A stretch of DNA of 64,000 nucleotides from Panax quinquefolius (taxonomy: Eukaryota; Streptophyta; Magnoliopsida; Apiales; Araliaceae): contig CM035170.1 in the NCBI GenBank assembly GCA_020205615.1, positions 33,294,123-33,358,122 of the forward strand, read 5' to 3'. The translations under genes were made by a program, and so were the position numbers. The notes below the pieces were generated by a model. The model saw only the letters and a list, made by a program, of their open reading frames with translations, searched no databases and was not told where the DNA came from. Position 1 is the stretch's first letter; each line of letters starts with the position of its first letter. Shown piece after piece: positions 22,989 to 34,250 of the stretch.

Positions 22989-24803
22989 ATGCGTGTATTT
23001 GCTGAAATACAAGTGTGAATTATTTGAAAGGTTCAAAGAATTCAAAAGTGAAACAAATCGGCAAAGTATTAAAATTCTTTGATTAGATCAAGGAATAAAT
23101 ACTTGTGCAATAAGTTTCTAGATCATCTCAGATGGTTTTCTCATAATGGACACCTCCTGATACGCAATAATTGATTGATGTATCTTAAAGGAAAAATCGT
23201 ACCTTGTTTGACATGGTGCGGTCCATAATGATTTTACCGACATTCCAGTATTCATCTAGGGTCATGTCCTAGAAATGGCTGCATATCTACAAAAGGGTAA
23301 CCTCAAAATCTGGCCCCAAGACTCCATAAAAGTTATGGACAGGGAGGATTCCTAATCTTAAGTATGTTAAGATAAGGGGTTGTCCAACTTATGTGAAAAA
23401 TGTTTCAAAGGATAAGCTTGGGACAAGATTTGATAAGTGTCGATTTATGGGACAACCTAAAGTAAGTTTAGGGTATATGTTCTATAATCCTACTTAGCAA
23501 AAGGTTTTTGTTGCGAAACACGCTGCCTTCTAAGATAAAGGTGTTTATTATTGAAGGGGCTAATGGGAGGATAATAGATCTTGAAGAGTTCAAGAACCAC
23601 AAAACACTATAAGTCAAATAAGAGGAACCTGTAGATAGACCTATTGTACCACGACCAAATCGTAAGTCTGGAATAGTACCGAAGATACCTGGGAGGTATG
23701 GACTCATCATAGATGATGATGATGAGGTATGCATCATAGAAGATGATGATCCAAAGTTACATACGATGAGGTAAGAGTTGTAGACACTCAGAGAAATGGA
23801 TTGAAGCAAGTTTCTAAAATATGGAACATTCGCTTTGATGAGACAATCAAAAGAGTTTGATTTTATCAAAAAAAGAATGAACCTAGTGTGTACAAAAGGG
23901 TTAGTGGGAGCGTCGTGACATTCCTAGTATTATATGTTAATATACTACGGATAAGGAGTGACATACCGATGCTACAATCAGTAAAGATAAAGTTGTCTAA
24001 AAATTCCTCCATGAATGATTTGGGAAGAGTATCTTAATTAGGGATGCAAATCTATATAGATAGATTTAAAAGGATGCTCGGCTTAACCCAAGGAACGTAT
24101 ATTCATTTGATGCTAAAGTCGTTTAGCATGGAAAACTCCAATAGATGTCTCATATTGATGAGCCATGGAGTGTATCTCTCTTAATAGTCCCCATAGACTC
24201 CAAAAGAGAGATCACATGAGTAACTATCATGTATGCAATGAAATGTACGAGACCGATGTTGATCACCATATTCGAGAGAAGTTCAACGTGAGAGAGAAGT
24301 TGAAAAACATCTTAAAGTACTTAACTGGAACTAAGGATGTGATCATATTCATGGTGGGTCTAAATTAAAACTAGAGGGCTTAACAGACTCAAGTTTTTTA
24401 GACAGACCAAGACGACAGGAAATCCACTTTAAGGTAAAATGTTACCTTGAACGGTGGTGCAGTGAAATCGGAAAGGTTCCAAACAGCAAAGAGTTGTTGG
24501 TTTAGTGATAAAGACAAAGTATATAGCTATAAATAAAGCTGCAAGTTGATTGTTTGGATGAAAAGTTCATTATAGAACTAGGAATAGTTCCTAAGTCTCA
24601 TCTTGGATCCAAACATGTTTTGTGGCACTTTCATTTGATTATAAGAATCAATGAAAGATGGGAAATCACTATAGAGATAGTGGACTCTCAAGAACAACAT
24701 TACATATCCATATACTGAAGCTTATCCAACAGCAGGATAATCGTCACTTAGAGAAGAAGAGTATGAGATACCATGGCGATTGGCTTTAGTGCAAGTGGGA
24801 GAT
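22989..24803 (+). pseudogene. copia pol relic (integrase/RT/RNase H remnants)
   Basis: Heavily decayed and shorter than a normal copia pol. Readable pieces include a KLGTRFDKCRFMG segment near 23415, typical of the integrase-RT connection ('K-x-x-x-R-x-x-C-x-F-x-G'), an RT-type patch 'NDLGRVS' near 24015, and RNase H-like pieces downstream of 24300 up to the polypurine tract at 24792-24803. The catalytic integrase core and most of RT are absent. The family call is firm; domain limits are not. Confidence 0.68.
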
Positions 24804-26644
24804 TGAAAGTAGTATGCACATAAGCCAATCATGTTTGATGATAAAGCATATAATTTGTAACAATCTTATTCATTTATTAGTAAAAAGTATTAATTAATTA
24901 AAGGCATTTAATTATCTACATGATGCTGTTTTACAATATGTGATAAACCCAAAGTTTTAAGCAATGCTTTTAGAATAATGATGATGATCATTCTAATGAG
25001 ATCTAAATTCTTAGAAAGCTTAAAACTAAAATAGTTCCCAATCGTTGGATTACTAAATTGGGGATTAGTGAATTCGGATAGATTGGTACATACGTTGCTT
25101 GCTTATTATATGAGGATGATTGATCTCATGATCATTTGTGTGGAGACACTAAAGCAAGTATATAGGTGCTTATTAGAGAATAAGTTCACTGAACGTGGCT
25201 CGCTAAGGAATACCTAATGGAGTTTTACTTGCCTGTCAATAGGAAGTCCTGTAGTGAGAGTAGTACAAGTGATCCTTGGACATGAGATCATCATAGTATC
25301 TTGTGTATGATGAGTTATACTTTGACTTATTCCTTAAGACCCTTAGGGTATATCAAAGGGTATGCTTGGGTATAATAAGTTATACATGGAGATAATGTAT
25401 GATCAATAAAGAATCTACCACTTCTAGTAAAAGAAGAGAAATGTCCTATGTGATTCGATAAATGACAACCCATTAGTCCTTGGCCACGACAGAATGAAAT
25501 TAGAAAGGAGTTTCTAATTTGCATTATTTGGAGTTGTGCATTTAAGAGTCGAAATACATATAATTAAATAAAATAAAACTTGACAGTAATTCCATGTCTT
25601 ATATTTAATTGGGACATTGCATGGTGGAAAGATTAAATTGTACGGTAACTATTTACTCAAAGGTTCTTTTATGATTAATGTTGAAATCTATATTATCTGG
25701 AAAGTCGTTGATCGCTAGGGAGGCTTATCCCTATTGTAGAATAAATATTATTTATTTAAATAAATTAATTATTTAATTTATTTATTTAAATAAGATTAGA
25801 ATTGTTCTAATTGATTTATTCACAACCTAGGTTAAATATGGAGAACCTAAAGGGTCAAACCATAAAAGGAAGAATAATTATTTAAGAAGTAAATGGCATA
25901 ATCGTAATAATAGGTTAAGTATATTTAATTTAATCTATGGTGATAGAATAAATTAAATAGCTTAATATTTATTATTTAATAATTTGGAAATATTAAATAT
26001 AAATTAATAAGAGGAGTCTTATTATTATTATTACAATTATTATTATTATTTAATTCCTAAAGGTGTTTGGGAATTAATTAATAAAAGTACTCTCATATAT
26101 TCCTAATAAGATTAGGAGGTTAAATTAATTAAAAGAGTTTAATTAATTATCCCTAATAAGATTAGGGAGCTTAATTAATTAAAAGAATTTAATTAATAAA
26201 ATAAAACCCAATTCCTTAATTGTTAAGGAAGGTTGCCCACATCTATAAATAAGAGGAGTCTTATTATGGGTGAAGTGGTTGTTGACTTTTACAACATACG
26301 TGATTCCAATTGTTGGGAGAGTACGCTCTTTTTTATGAGAGAAAGAAAAAGTAGGGTTTTGCCAAATACCCATCTTCTTGAATTCTTCTTCTTCCTTGGT
26401 GGATCACCTCTAGAGGCCAAACACTTGGGTGGCTAACGTTGATCAAAGAAAGGAACCAAACCCGATGGATTCAAGTTGAACGTGAAAAGGATTGGAGGTG
26501 AACTTGTACATGAGGAAGCTCAGATCTTCAAAGGTATGATTCTTGTTCTTGCTTTTTCGTTTAATTAATAATTGTGCATAAAGGGTGATCCGGGTATATG
26601 GTTTGTAAAATTTTAAAACTCTGATTTTTACATGTTTTCGCTTA
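24804..26644 (+). repeat. 3' LTR of the copia element, truncated
   Basis: Aligns to 17434-19312 but stops at CGCTTA, about 43 bp short of the LTR end, where it joins the 5-kb LTR of the next element. Confidence 0.9.
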
Positions 26645-28139
26645 AATACTAATAATAATAATAATAATATAGATTATCAAATTTAATTTACATATTATAG
26701 TTTTTTTTGAAATCTCGGTCAAACCTTCAAACGTAATACATACATATATAGATGATAATTAATATATATCATCATTATCCTAATAAAGTCTATTTATTAA
26801 AGTCTAAAGATAACATTATCTTTCATTCAAATGACCTTCCTTTTCCTTTGTTCTTGGCAGAGCCTTCAAGGTTGTTCATACTTAGTGAAAACATTTAAAT
26901 TAAGCAAGGATGAGCATTTGAGTGCCCAGCAAGTAATATTAACAATAACATTTAGCTGAATGAATTAAATGTTTTCTTTGAACGATACTTCTACAATGAA
27001 TCAACAGTTGTGAAGTAAGCTGAATCAATAATAAACAAACTATCATTTCGATTTCAAATTTTTGAAACTACGTATAGACTATAAATGATGATCATTTGAC
27101 AGACTATGAACATTGTTTTCTATTTTCGAAAAGGTTAAACAGAACTTCATCTCAGAAACCGTCATTACTTACTTACAGCACGGGGGTGATCACCGTTATG
27201 CCTCAGATTGATCAATACTACATTATAGGGACGATATTTTCGTTCAAAGATTTCGCCTAAAGCATAAAAGTTTCCCATATTTGGGATGTTCATACCGATC
27301 TTGAATCCGAACCAAAACATTTCGGTTGGATAACAATAAAGTTCTTATCTTGTTCAACAACAATTTTAAGTTAGTGTCTAGCCAGATCAAATAGCTTAGA
27401 CGGCTTTTAATTCAACTTATACATACTGGACACCGATAAGTATGTATCAACATGTGATAAAATATAATGATTATCCAAGTGAGGACACTTGTATAACCAT
27501 GTTTAGAAATTAATGAATGTAATATATTTCTTGATCTACAATAATGGAATTAAGGAACTTGTACAACAGATTATAATTTAATAATTTACTTATACAGAAT
27601 CATTGCATAAGTATATACAAAGGTTGAAATATTTGAACAATTGAAAAGAATAGTTTAGATATTATCTTACGCATGTCCATTGCATAAAGTAAATGCAAAG
27701 GGTTAGATACTTGCCTTGTCTGCTGCTTACACAACTTAGATTTATCTTTTATATCAAGCCCTATCATTAAATAGATGATTCGTTCGATTAGAATAACATA
27801 TCATGTCATATTGTACTGCTATTTGCAGTCAGCACATAACCTAATCACATTGTCAAGTAAATTTAACAACCATTGAATCACAAATAAACAGTTATCAAGT
27901 CAACCTATCTAAGTCCAGATCAATTTCGAAATATGTGATTGTATTGACAACTTTATCGGGTAATTATCGAGTCTAAAGACTCTAACTCAGTAACTTAGTA
28001 TATATATCATATTATTTTTAAATGACTTATAATAATTTTTAAACCTTTATTCTAATTTATCATAATTTTTGAAATATCGGAATCATTATTAAATGATTTA
28101 AATATTAAGTAATTTCATTATCATTAACATTTAATTAAT

Positions 28140-28960
28140 ATTAAACTATTAATGAAACCATTGTCAAAATATTAAAGTTATGTATAATAACTTAGAATAT
28201 TTTTAAAGTATTAATATTACCCTTAAATGATTTTTAAAACATTTAAAATCATTTTTAAATAATTACCATTAATATTAAAGTATTAATGTATTATTTATCA
28301 AAATATTAAAAGTCATTAATTATAACTTAAAATATTTTTAATTTTATTTATATCTTTTTAAAATGATTAATAAAACCATTTTTAAACTATTTATTTAATA
28401 TAATTATTAAATAAATTTAATATCATTAATAATAAATTAATAATCATTAATATTAAATTATTAATGAAATTATCCTTTAAATATTAAAAGTTATATTTTA
28501 TAACTTAAAATATCTTTAAACACTTTATTTTCATTTAAAATGATTATTATATTATTAAAATCATTTTTAAACTAATTTATTTAATATAATTATTAAATAA
28601 CTTTAATATCATTAATAATAATTAATTAATAAAATTTACCTTTAAATATTAAAAGTTATATTTTATAACTTAAAATATTTTTAAACTATTTATTTTTATT
28701 TAAAATGATTTTTATAATATTAAAATCATTTTTAATTAATTTATTTAATTTAATTGTTAAATAAATCTAATATCATTAATATTAAATAATTAATGAAATT
28801 TACTTAAAATATTAAAAGTTATATTTTATAACTTAAAATATTTTAAATAACTTATTATCATTTAAAATAATTTTTAATATAATAAAATCATTTTTAATTA
28901 ATTTATTTAATGCATTTAATAAATAAATTAATTACCAATAATATTTAAATAAATACTAAT
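28140..28960. repeat. AT-rich degenerate tandem array
   Basis: The motif AATATTAAAAGTTATATTTT recurs at 28481, 28646 and 28809 (steps of 165 and 163). More diverged units lie upstream at about 28169 and 28303. Each motif is itself nearly palindromic (AAGTTATATTTTATAACTT). The array is repeated in the other LTR at about 35850-36620. Confidence 0.8.
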
Positions 28961-30509
28961 ATTTATGAAAAATATTTCAAATTATTAAAAGTTAAATTTT
29001 TATAATTTAAAATAATTTTTAAAATTATTTTTGTAATTTTTAAAATTTAATTTCTATTTTTAAATGATTTTTGAAAATTTAATTAATTAAAATTAATAAA
29101 ATCGCTATCGCTATAGGCCTTTATAGACGTAACAATATAGTGTTATGGTGTTCTTGAGCCTTCAAGAACATTCATAGCCAGCTTCGAGATAGCTACTTTG
29201 ACAATTAATAATGAGCTGTGTATTGTGTTTCGGGACATGTTGTTTGTCAGATCGTGTAGTGCTAATGTAAGACTACAAGATCCAACAACAAACAAGATTA
29301 AAACATGCACTAATTGAAAGATCTAAACCGTCAAAGTAGATGTCAGAACTGTTCTTCATTTTTTGGGTTACCCAGAAATGAAGAACAGCTCGACCTGTCT
29401 ATTTTGGGCTTCCACAACTTGCATTTTTTGATGTTTTAGTGATATTAAGCCTTCATTTATGTAGACCACATGTAAGTCTATGATTCATTACATAAAAACA
29501 TTTTAACAACATCACATAAAAGAGAGATGGGGTCAATTAAAGTAGTGGTTCGAAAGCGCTTATGAAGGTTTCTGGGTTACCCAGAAACTTCATCCGGCAG
29601 TTTCGTCCTCACCACTTTGACCATGGATTTCTTTGATTCAGAGAAGGATATAATGATTCTAGAGGCATGTTCATGTAGACTAAGCGTCAGACAACAATAT
29701 TACAACAATAACAAGGTCTAACACGTAAAACGGAAGCAAGATCTAAATGCATGAACAAGTCGTCCGGACTTTTCGGGCACGCTCGGGTTACCTGTAAACG
29801 TGTGGTCAATGCTCAGGTCGCGTGGTTTGACCACTAATAACTTTCTCTTGGCTTACGATCGACTTTGATTCCATTTCAGATCAAAGATCTTATAGCATAC
29901 TACCGGATCAAAGCTTAAAAACACAAAAAAACACATAATAAAGACGAGATCTATGGGACCGACATTTGGTTGTCGGACCATATTTCTCATTTTTCCAGAT
30001 TTTACAAATCTTCAAATTCGAGCCTCTAGATGTTATGGATCTAACATCTAGCAACCCAGATCATCATTAGACACCTTATATAACATGTTTAACAAAAAAA
30101 ATCTAACATCTAACAACAGAATTTTGGGCAGATTTCATGGCTAGGGTTTATACCTTCTTATGAACAATCTTGGATTCTAGGCTTCTGATTTGGTTATGGA
30201 TTTCGTGGGGCTGGTATTTGGGACTGATATGTCTTAGAATTTCGGAGGTGAGAGCTTGAGAGGGTTTAGTTTGAGTGTGTGAAAAATGTTAGTGAACAAA
30301 TGAATTATTTCTCTCTCCAATCTATATATAATTCACATATACAATGTATTTGGTTGTACAAATGGCTGATTGCTGGCATTATTGAGCATGTGGAGTTGTT
30401 GGTTTGTTCACCCACTTCACCTAGAGTCAAAACCTAAGTTTGTAGCTTTAATAATGCAAAGGGCAAAATGGTCATTTGTCTTTCCAATTTAATGGCAAAA
30501 ATGGAACTT

Positions 30510-31260
30510 GGCAAACCCTTAGGGTTTGACGATTAGGGTTTAACCCTAAGGTTTAGTACATAATATTTGTAGGATTTAGCAATTAGGGTTTGCACAAAAT
30601 AAAAAAATAAAATAAAAATTTAAGTTTCTAAAATTTGTAATTAGGGTTTTCTTAACTAAAATAGTTTTCTAATTACTTTATACAGGAACATTAGGTATTT
30701 AATAACGTTAATTATAATTAAGATCACTAATTTATTAATTAGAGCACCCATTTGATAATTAGGGTTAACAATTTACTAATTAGGTTTAACAATTTAAAAT
30801 TAGGGTTAAAAATTTGTAATTAGGGTTTTTAATCACATTAATTAATCATGATCATTAGGGTTTAAAGTCCGCATAATGAGTATTAAACATCCTAAATTAG
30901 CAATTAGGGTTTCCCAATTTGATAGTTAGGGTTTATAAATATCAATTAGGGTTTTAATTTTACAATTAGGTTTAAAGTCAATAATTAGGGTTTACCTAAT
31001 TAGCATTTATATTTATAATATCCGACATTGATCATATTATTACAATTTCCTAAAAATATCTTGAACTCTAATTTGTATTTTAAATTAGGGTTTCACACAA
31101 TAATACTAGGGTTTGTCATATAACGCCATAATTGACCAACCATTATCGGTCCACGTATACAGTACATATTTATAGCACTGAAAAATCAAAAATATAATTA
31201 ATATTATATTATTATTACCATTCCTTGTTCCAAAACCAAAATTAGGGTTTGGATTCCATA
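30510..31260 (-). promoter_or_regulatory. Telo-box cluster in the LTR promoter region
   Basis: About 14 AAACCCTAA-type motifs on the element strand (TTAGGGTTT on plus), usually within AATTAGGGTTT, at irregular 20-100-bp spacing. The corresponding block in the other LTR is about 38220-38970. They lie 0.4-1.15 kb from the LTR start, in the presumptive U3. AAACCCTAA is the known plant telo-box. Confidence 0.7.
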
Positions 31261-31654
31261 TCTGATTTACCTTGCATAAACAGCTTTATTAATTAAGTTA
31301 AAATATTTAACTTAATAATCCAAGCTAAAATTCATATAAATAAATAATAATTATAATAACTACAATAACCATTCCTTATATTATTTAAATAATATAATAT
31401 CATATTTCCTTGAAAAAAAATAAATAATAAAAACATTTCTACAATAAAATTAATTATTATAAAAATATAATTTATAATGATCATTAATTCTAAAATAAAA
31501 TTATTTGTAAATATTCATGTAATAAATATATTTTTATTTACCACATAAATATATATACACATTATCTTGTACAAATCCTCATCCTTAAAAAAAAAAAAAA
31601 AATTATACTTAAAATTTTATGTTTTATTTATATAGAAAATATCGGGTTATTACA

Positions 31655-31671
31655 TTCACCTCCCTTATAAA
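31655..31671 (-). other. Polypurine tract of the gag-only element
   Basis: The minus strand reads TTTATAAGGGAGGTGAA directly before the 3' LTR start. It is preceded by GACGGAATC, the usual Tekay/Del context (end of pol, then GGxGG tract). Confidence 0.8.
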
Positions 31672-31853
31672 GATTCCGTCCCCCTAATCACCGTTTTTTA
31701 AAACTTACATATATAAGAGTACATAACATATACACAGTCATTTCAAGTAGATCTCGATCATAATTTGATCGAACTGATCTTTAACTTTTTTACATAAAGC
31801 TTGTCTTTCTGATTAAACGAAAATTTGATTTTTAAAGAACTCAAATTCCTTCC

Positions 31854-33096
31854 TCAAAATTTCTTTATAAAATAATTTATTATATAAAGGAAAATCATGC
31901 AGAAGAAAATAAAAGTTATACGAATAATACCTGGAGTTCTATTGCCAGCTGCCGTTGTATCCTGGACTGTCATGTTGAAGACCCTTGCAGTAGATTTTGT
32001 CGGCTTGCTAGATGATGTTGGTCCTATGATCACCAAAGTTCCGCCGCTTTTCCCCATGTTCACACTTTCTGCCTCCGTCCTCCTTTTCAGACAGTCCTTC
32101 ACCTTATGCTCCTTTGATCCGCATAGAAAACACCCATTAATAGTTCTAGGGTTTGGGCGGGTTGGGAGAGATATGGCCCTCCTGCCCACACTTAAAACAT
32201 ACAAATTTACCTTTCAGACATTCCCCTAAATGGTTCTTTCTACAGTTCCCACATTGTACCAGCTGCTTCTTCTTTGTACCCTCCTGCTTCACCTGCATAC
32301 CCCCAAAGTTGTTTCCCTTCCTCTTTTCACTCCTATTTCCCCTGTTTGTTTCCTTCTTCCCAGCTCCCTCAACCTTACCCTTGTTCCTTCTTTCCTTGTT
32401 GTAGAGACTCATGGCCTCACTCCCCTCTTCAGCAATAATAGCTTTCTCCATGAGTGCTTTGCAAATGTAGGGATCTCAACAACATCGCCACCTTATTGTT
32501 GTAGAGCTGTGGTTTTAATCCCACTCAAACCTTCTAGCTTTCCTAGCCTCCGTATTAACTTGATGCGGAGCAAACCTAGCCAACTCATTAAACTTAGCGG
32601 CTTATTCTGACACCGTCATATTTTCCTGCTTCAATTCCAGAAATTTTACCTCCATCCTAGCCAGCATACTAGATGAAAAATAGTTTTCGAAAAATAAAGT
32701 TTTAAATCCTTCCCAAGCAACTACACCTGCTCCTGCCCTTGCCAGTTTCGCTTCCCACCAAAAATTTGCATCACCCTTCATCATGTAGGTGGCAAAAGTG
32801 GTCTTTTACCCCTCAGCTGCCCTAGCTATAACGAACGCCTTTTCGATTTCTTTAACCCATGTTTGGGCTTCTATATAGGTCAATTGTACCTCTAAATTTA
32901 AAGTGATCCTGCTGACCTTGAAGTCCTTGAAGTTTGCCAAGTGATTGTCTGGTTGGTTCCTTACGATTGGAATTCCTTGTTGCATAGCTGAGCTACCATG
33001 TTTGCAAATTGCTGCATTGGATCGGTTGTTGTTGTCCCCAACGTTATCGATGATTCTTCTTCGCCTTTGATTTCTAGTTTGACGTCTTGGCGGCAT
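31854..33096 (-). pseudogene. gag of the Tekay/Del-like element
   Basis: The start at 33096 gives MPPRRQTRNQRRRR, the usual basic Del/Tekay gag start. The capsid region follows, with MMKGDANFWWEAK and WEGFKTLFFENYF (32602-32784) in the same frame. Next come a basic linker and the zinc knuckle CFKCGQEGH (32146-32451, same frame). After a frameshift a second knuckle CFLCGSKEHKVKDC appears (31854-32204), then the linker ARVFNMTVQDTTA that normally leads into protease. The sequence leaves the pol reading right there and reaches the polypurine tract 200 bp later, so pol was cleanly lost. In-frame stops and one shift make it a pseudogene. The first knuckle lacks its final Cys (it reads ISPNPP). Confidence 0.85.
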
Positions 33097-33364
33097 TATC
33101 TGATTAAATAAAACATAATTTAACTTACATTCTAAACCTTATCATATAAGTTTAATATATTAAACTTGTTTCATTACTCAAACATAAGTTCATTTTCATT
33201 AAGTCGTAGTAATTTACATAACATAGCACATATGTTATCCCTTTGTGACTACAAAAGTGGGATTTACAAACTTGATCATTACAAAAGTTGAGAACATAAC
33301 CTTACATGACATATACTAAAGCACATATTACATTAAACACACTTACACACACATAACCTATATA

Positions 33365-33619
33365 CTACCTATTTATTACACCTTTTCTTGATCTTGGACA
33401 ACTTTTTGCCTGATGACCTCCTATTCCACAAATAAAACAGACACATTGCTTTGGATTGGGACAATGAGGAGAGAAATGTCCCTTCTGTCCGCAATTGTAG
33501 CAAACATATTCCCCTTTTCTGCATACACCTTCATGTTTCTTGTCACAATTTGCACACCTTTCTATTCGATTAATTTTTCCTTGGTTGTTATCAGGATTTC
33601 TTATATCACGGTCTTTCAT
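33365..33619 (-). pseudogene. Extra zinc-knuckle ORF upstream of gag
   Basis: An 84-codon frame with CANCDKKHEGVC, then two full CCHC knuckles: CYNCGQKGHFSPHC and CFICGIGGHQAKSC. It precedes the gag start on the element strand, between primer site and gag, where a gag C-terminus is not expected. Upstream (33650-33830) the same strand codes, in broken frames, a coiled-coil-like stretch (EEQISLKSKLTKLELK). It resembles the gag C-terminus downstream but is better preserved: both knuckles keep all four ligands. It could be a partial gag duplication or a piece of a second element. Confidence 0.65.
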
Positions 33620-34233
33620 TTTTTTTTCCCTTCTTGTTCTTGTTGAGTTGCACTTTGCTTTGTTGCTTTTAGCTCCAATTTGGTCAATTTGGATTTTAAG
33701 CTTATCTGTTCTTCCATTATTTCAATTAATGCTTTCCATGAATTGACTATTTAGCATCTTTTCTATTTCCCACAACTTTTCCAAAGAGGAAACATGGTCC
33801 CGAGAGATTCGACTTCGATTGATGCTTGATCGGCTCCAACTTCAAAGTGTCGAATCACTATCTGTTAGTTCCACCATTTTTGGATCCGGTATTACATTTT
33901 TCCACAATAACCACCTCATCGAGGTTGCTTTCACTTTTGAGCCTTTATTTCAAATTTATTGGCTTTGATATTGGCTCCTTCTTTACGATCCAAGGGTATC
34001 CTAATCTTTTTTTCACCGACATCTACACACATAAATTATCCCGATTAGCATATATATATACACATAACAAACAATAATTTTGTATAGGTTATCTTTTATT
34101 TGGGTTGACGATGAATTTATCCGATTCATCTCTTTTTAAACTCTATATGAGTTGTTTATATTTTCAACATTTCCCTCTCTAAGGTTTCTAAGGTTATAGC
34201 CTAAGGTCTATCCCACCTAAGGTTTCTAACCCT

Positions 34234-34247
34234 ATAGCTCGATACCA
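34234..34247 (-). other. Primer-binding site, tRNA-iMet type
   Basis: The minus strand reads TGGTATCGAGCTATAG starting 3 bases from the LTR end at 34251. It matches TGGTATCAGAGC except for one missing A. Confidence 0.75.
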
Positions 34248-34250
34248 TGA

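Larger units (their letters stand above)
16719..26644 (+). mobile_element. Ty1/copia element, partially tandem (LTR-end-LTR-interior-LTR)
   Basis: Order on the plus strand: LTR start fragment 16719-16939, fused to a pol 3' end (16934-17433); full LTR 17434-19312; interior 19313-24803; LTR 24804-26644 lacking its last roughly 43 bp. Both complete 3' LTR boundaries are preceded by the copia-style polypurine tract CAAGTGGGAGAT. The interior encodes broken gag, protease and pol pieces. The arrangement is a tandem copy whose first unit has lost most of its LTR and interior. There is no target duplication because the right end is truncated by the neighbouring element. Confidence 0.9.
26645..31654 (-). 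repeat. 3' LTR (5.0 kb) of the gag-only Tekay-like element
   Basis: Matches 34327-39370 over its length. Contains an AT-rich tandem region (28100-28960), three related hairpins (29349-29388, 29562-29593, 29778-29801), and 14 or so TTAGGGTTT-type motifs at 30510-31250. It starts at the internal position AATACTAAT, so 76 bp are missing on the left. Confidence 0.88.

Noticed and set aside
30510..31260. Interstitial telomere array
   Set aside because: TTAGGG-containing motifs are separated by unrelated 10-90-bp stretches and recur in both LTRs, so they are LTR motifs rather than a relic chromosome end.
32153..32610. Plus-strand frames of 83 and 126 codons
   Set aside because: They are antisense to gag and only mirror its zinc-knuckle and basic linker composition.
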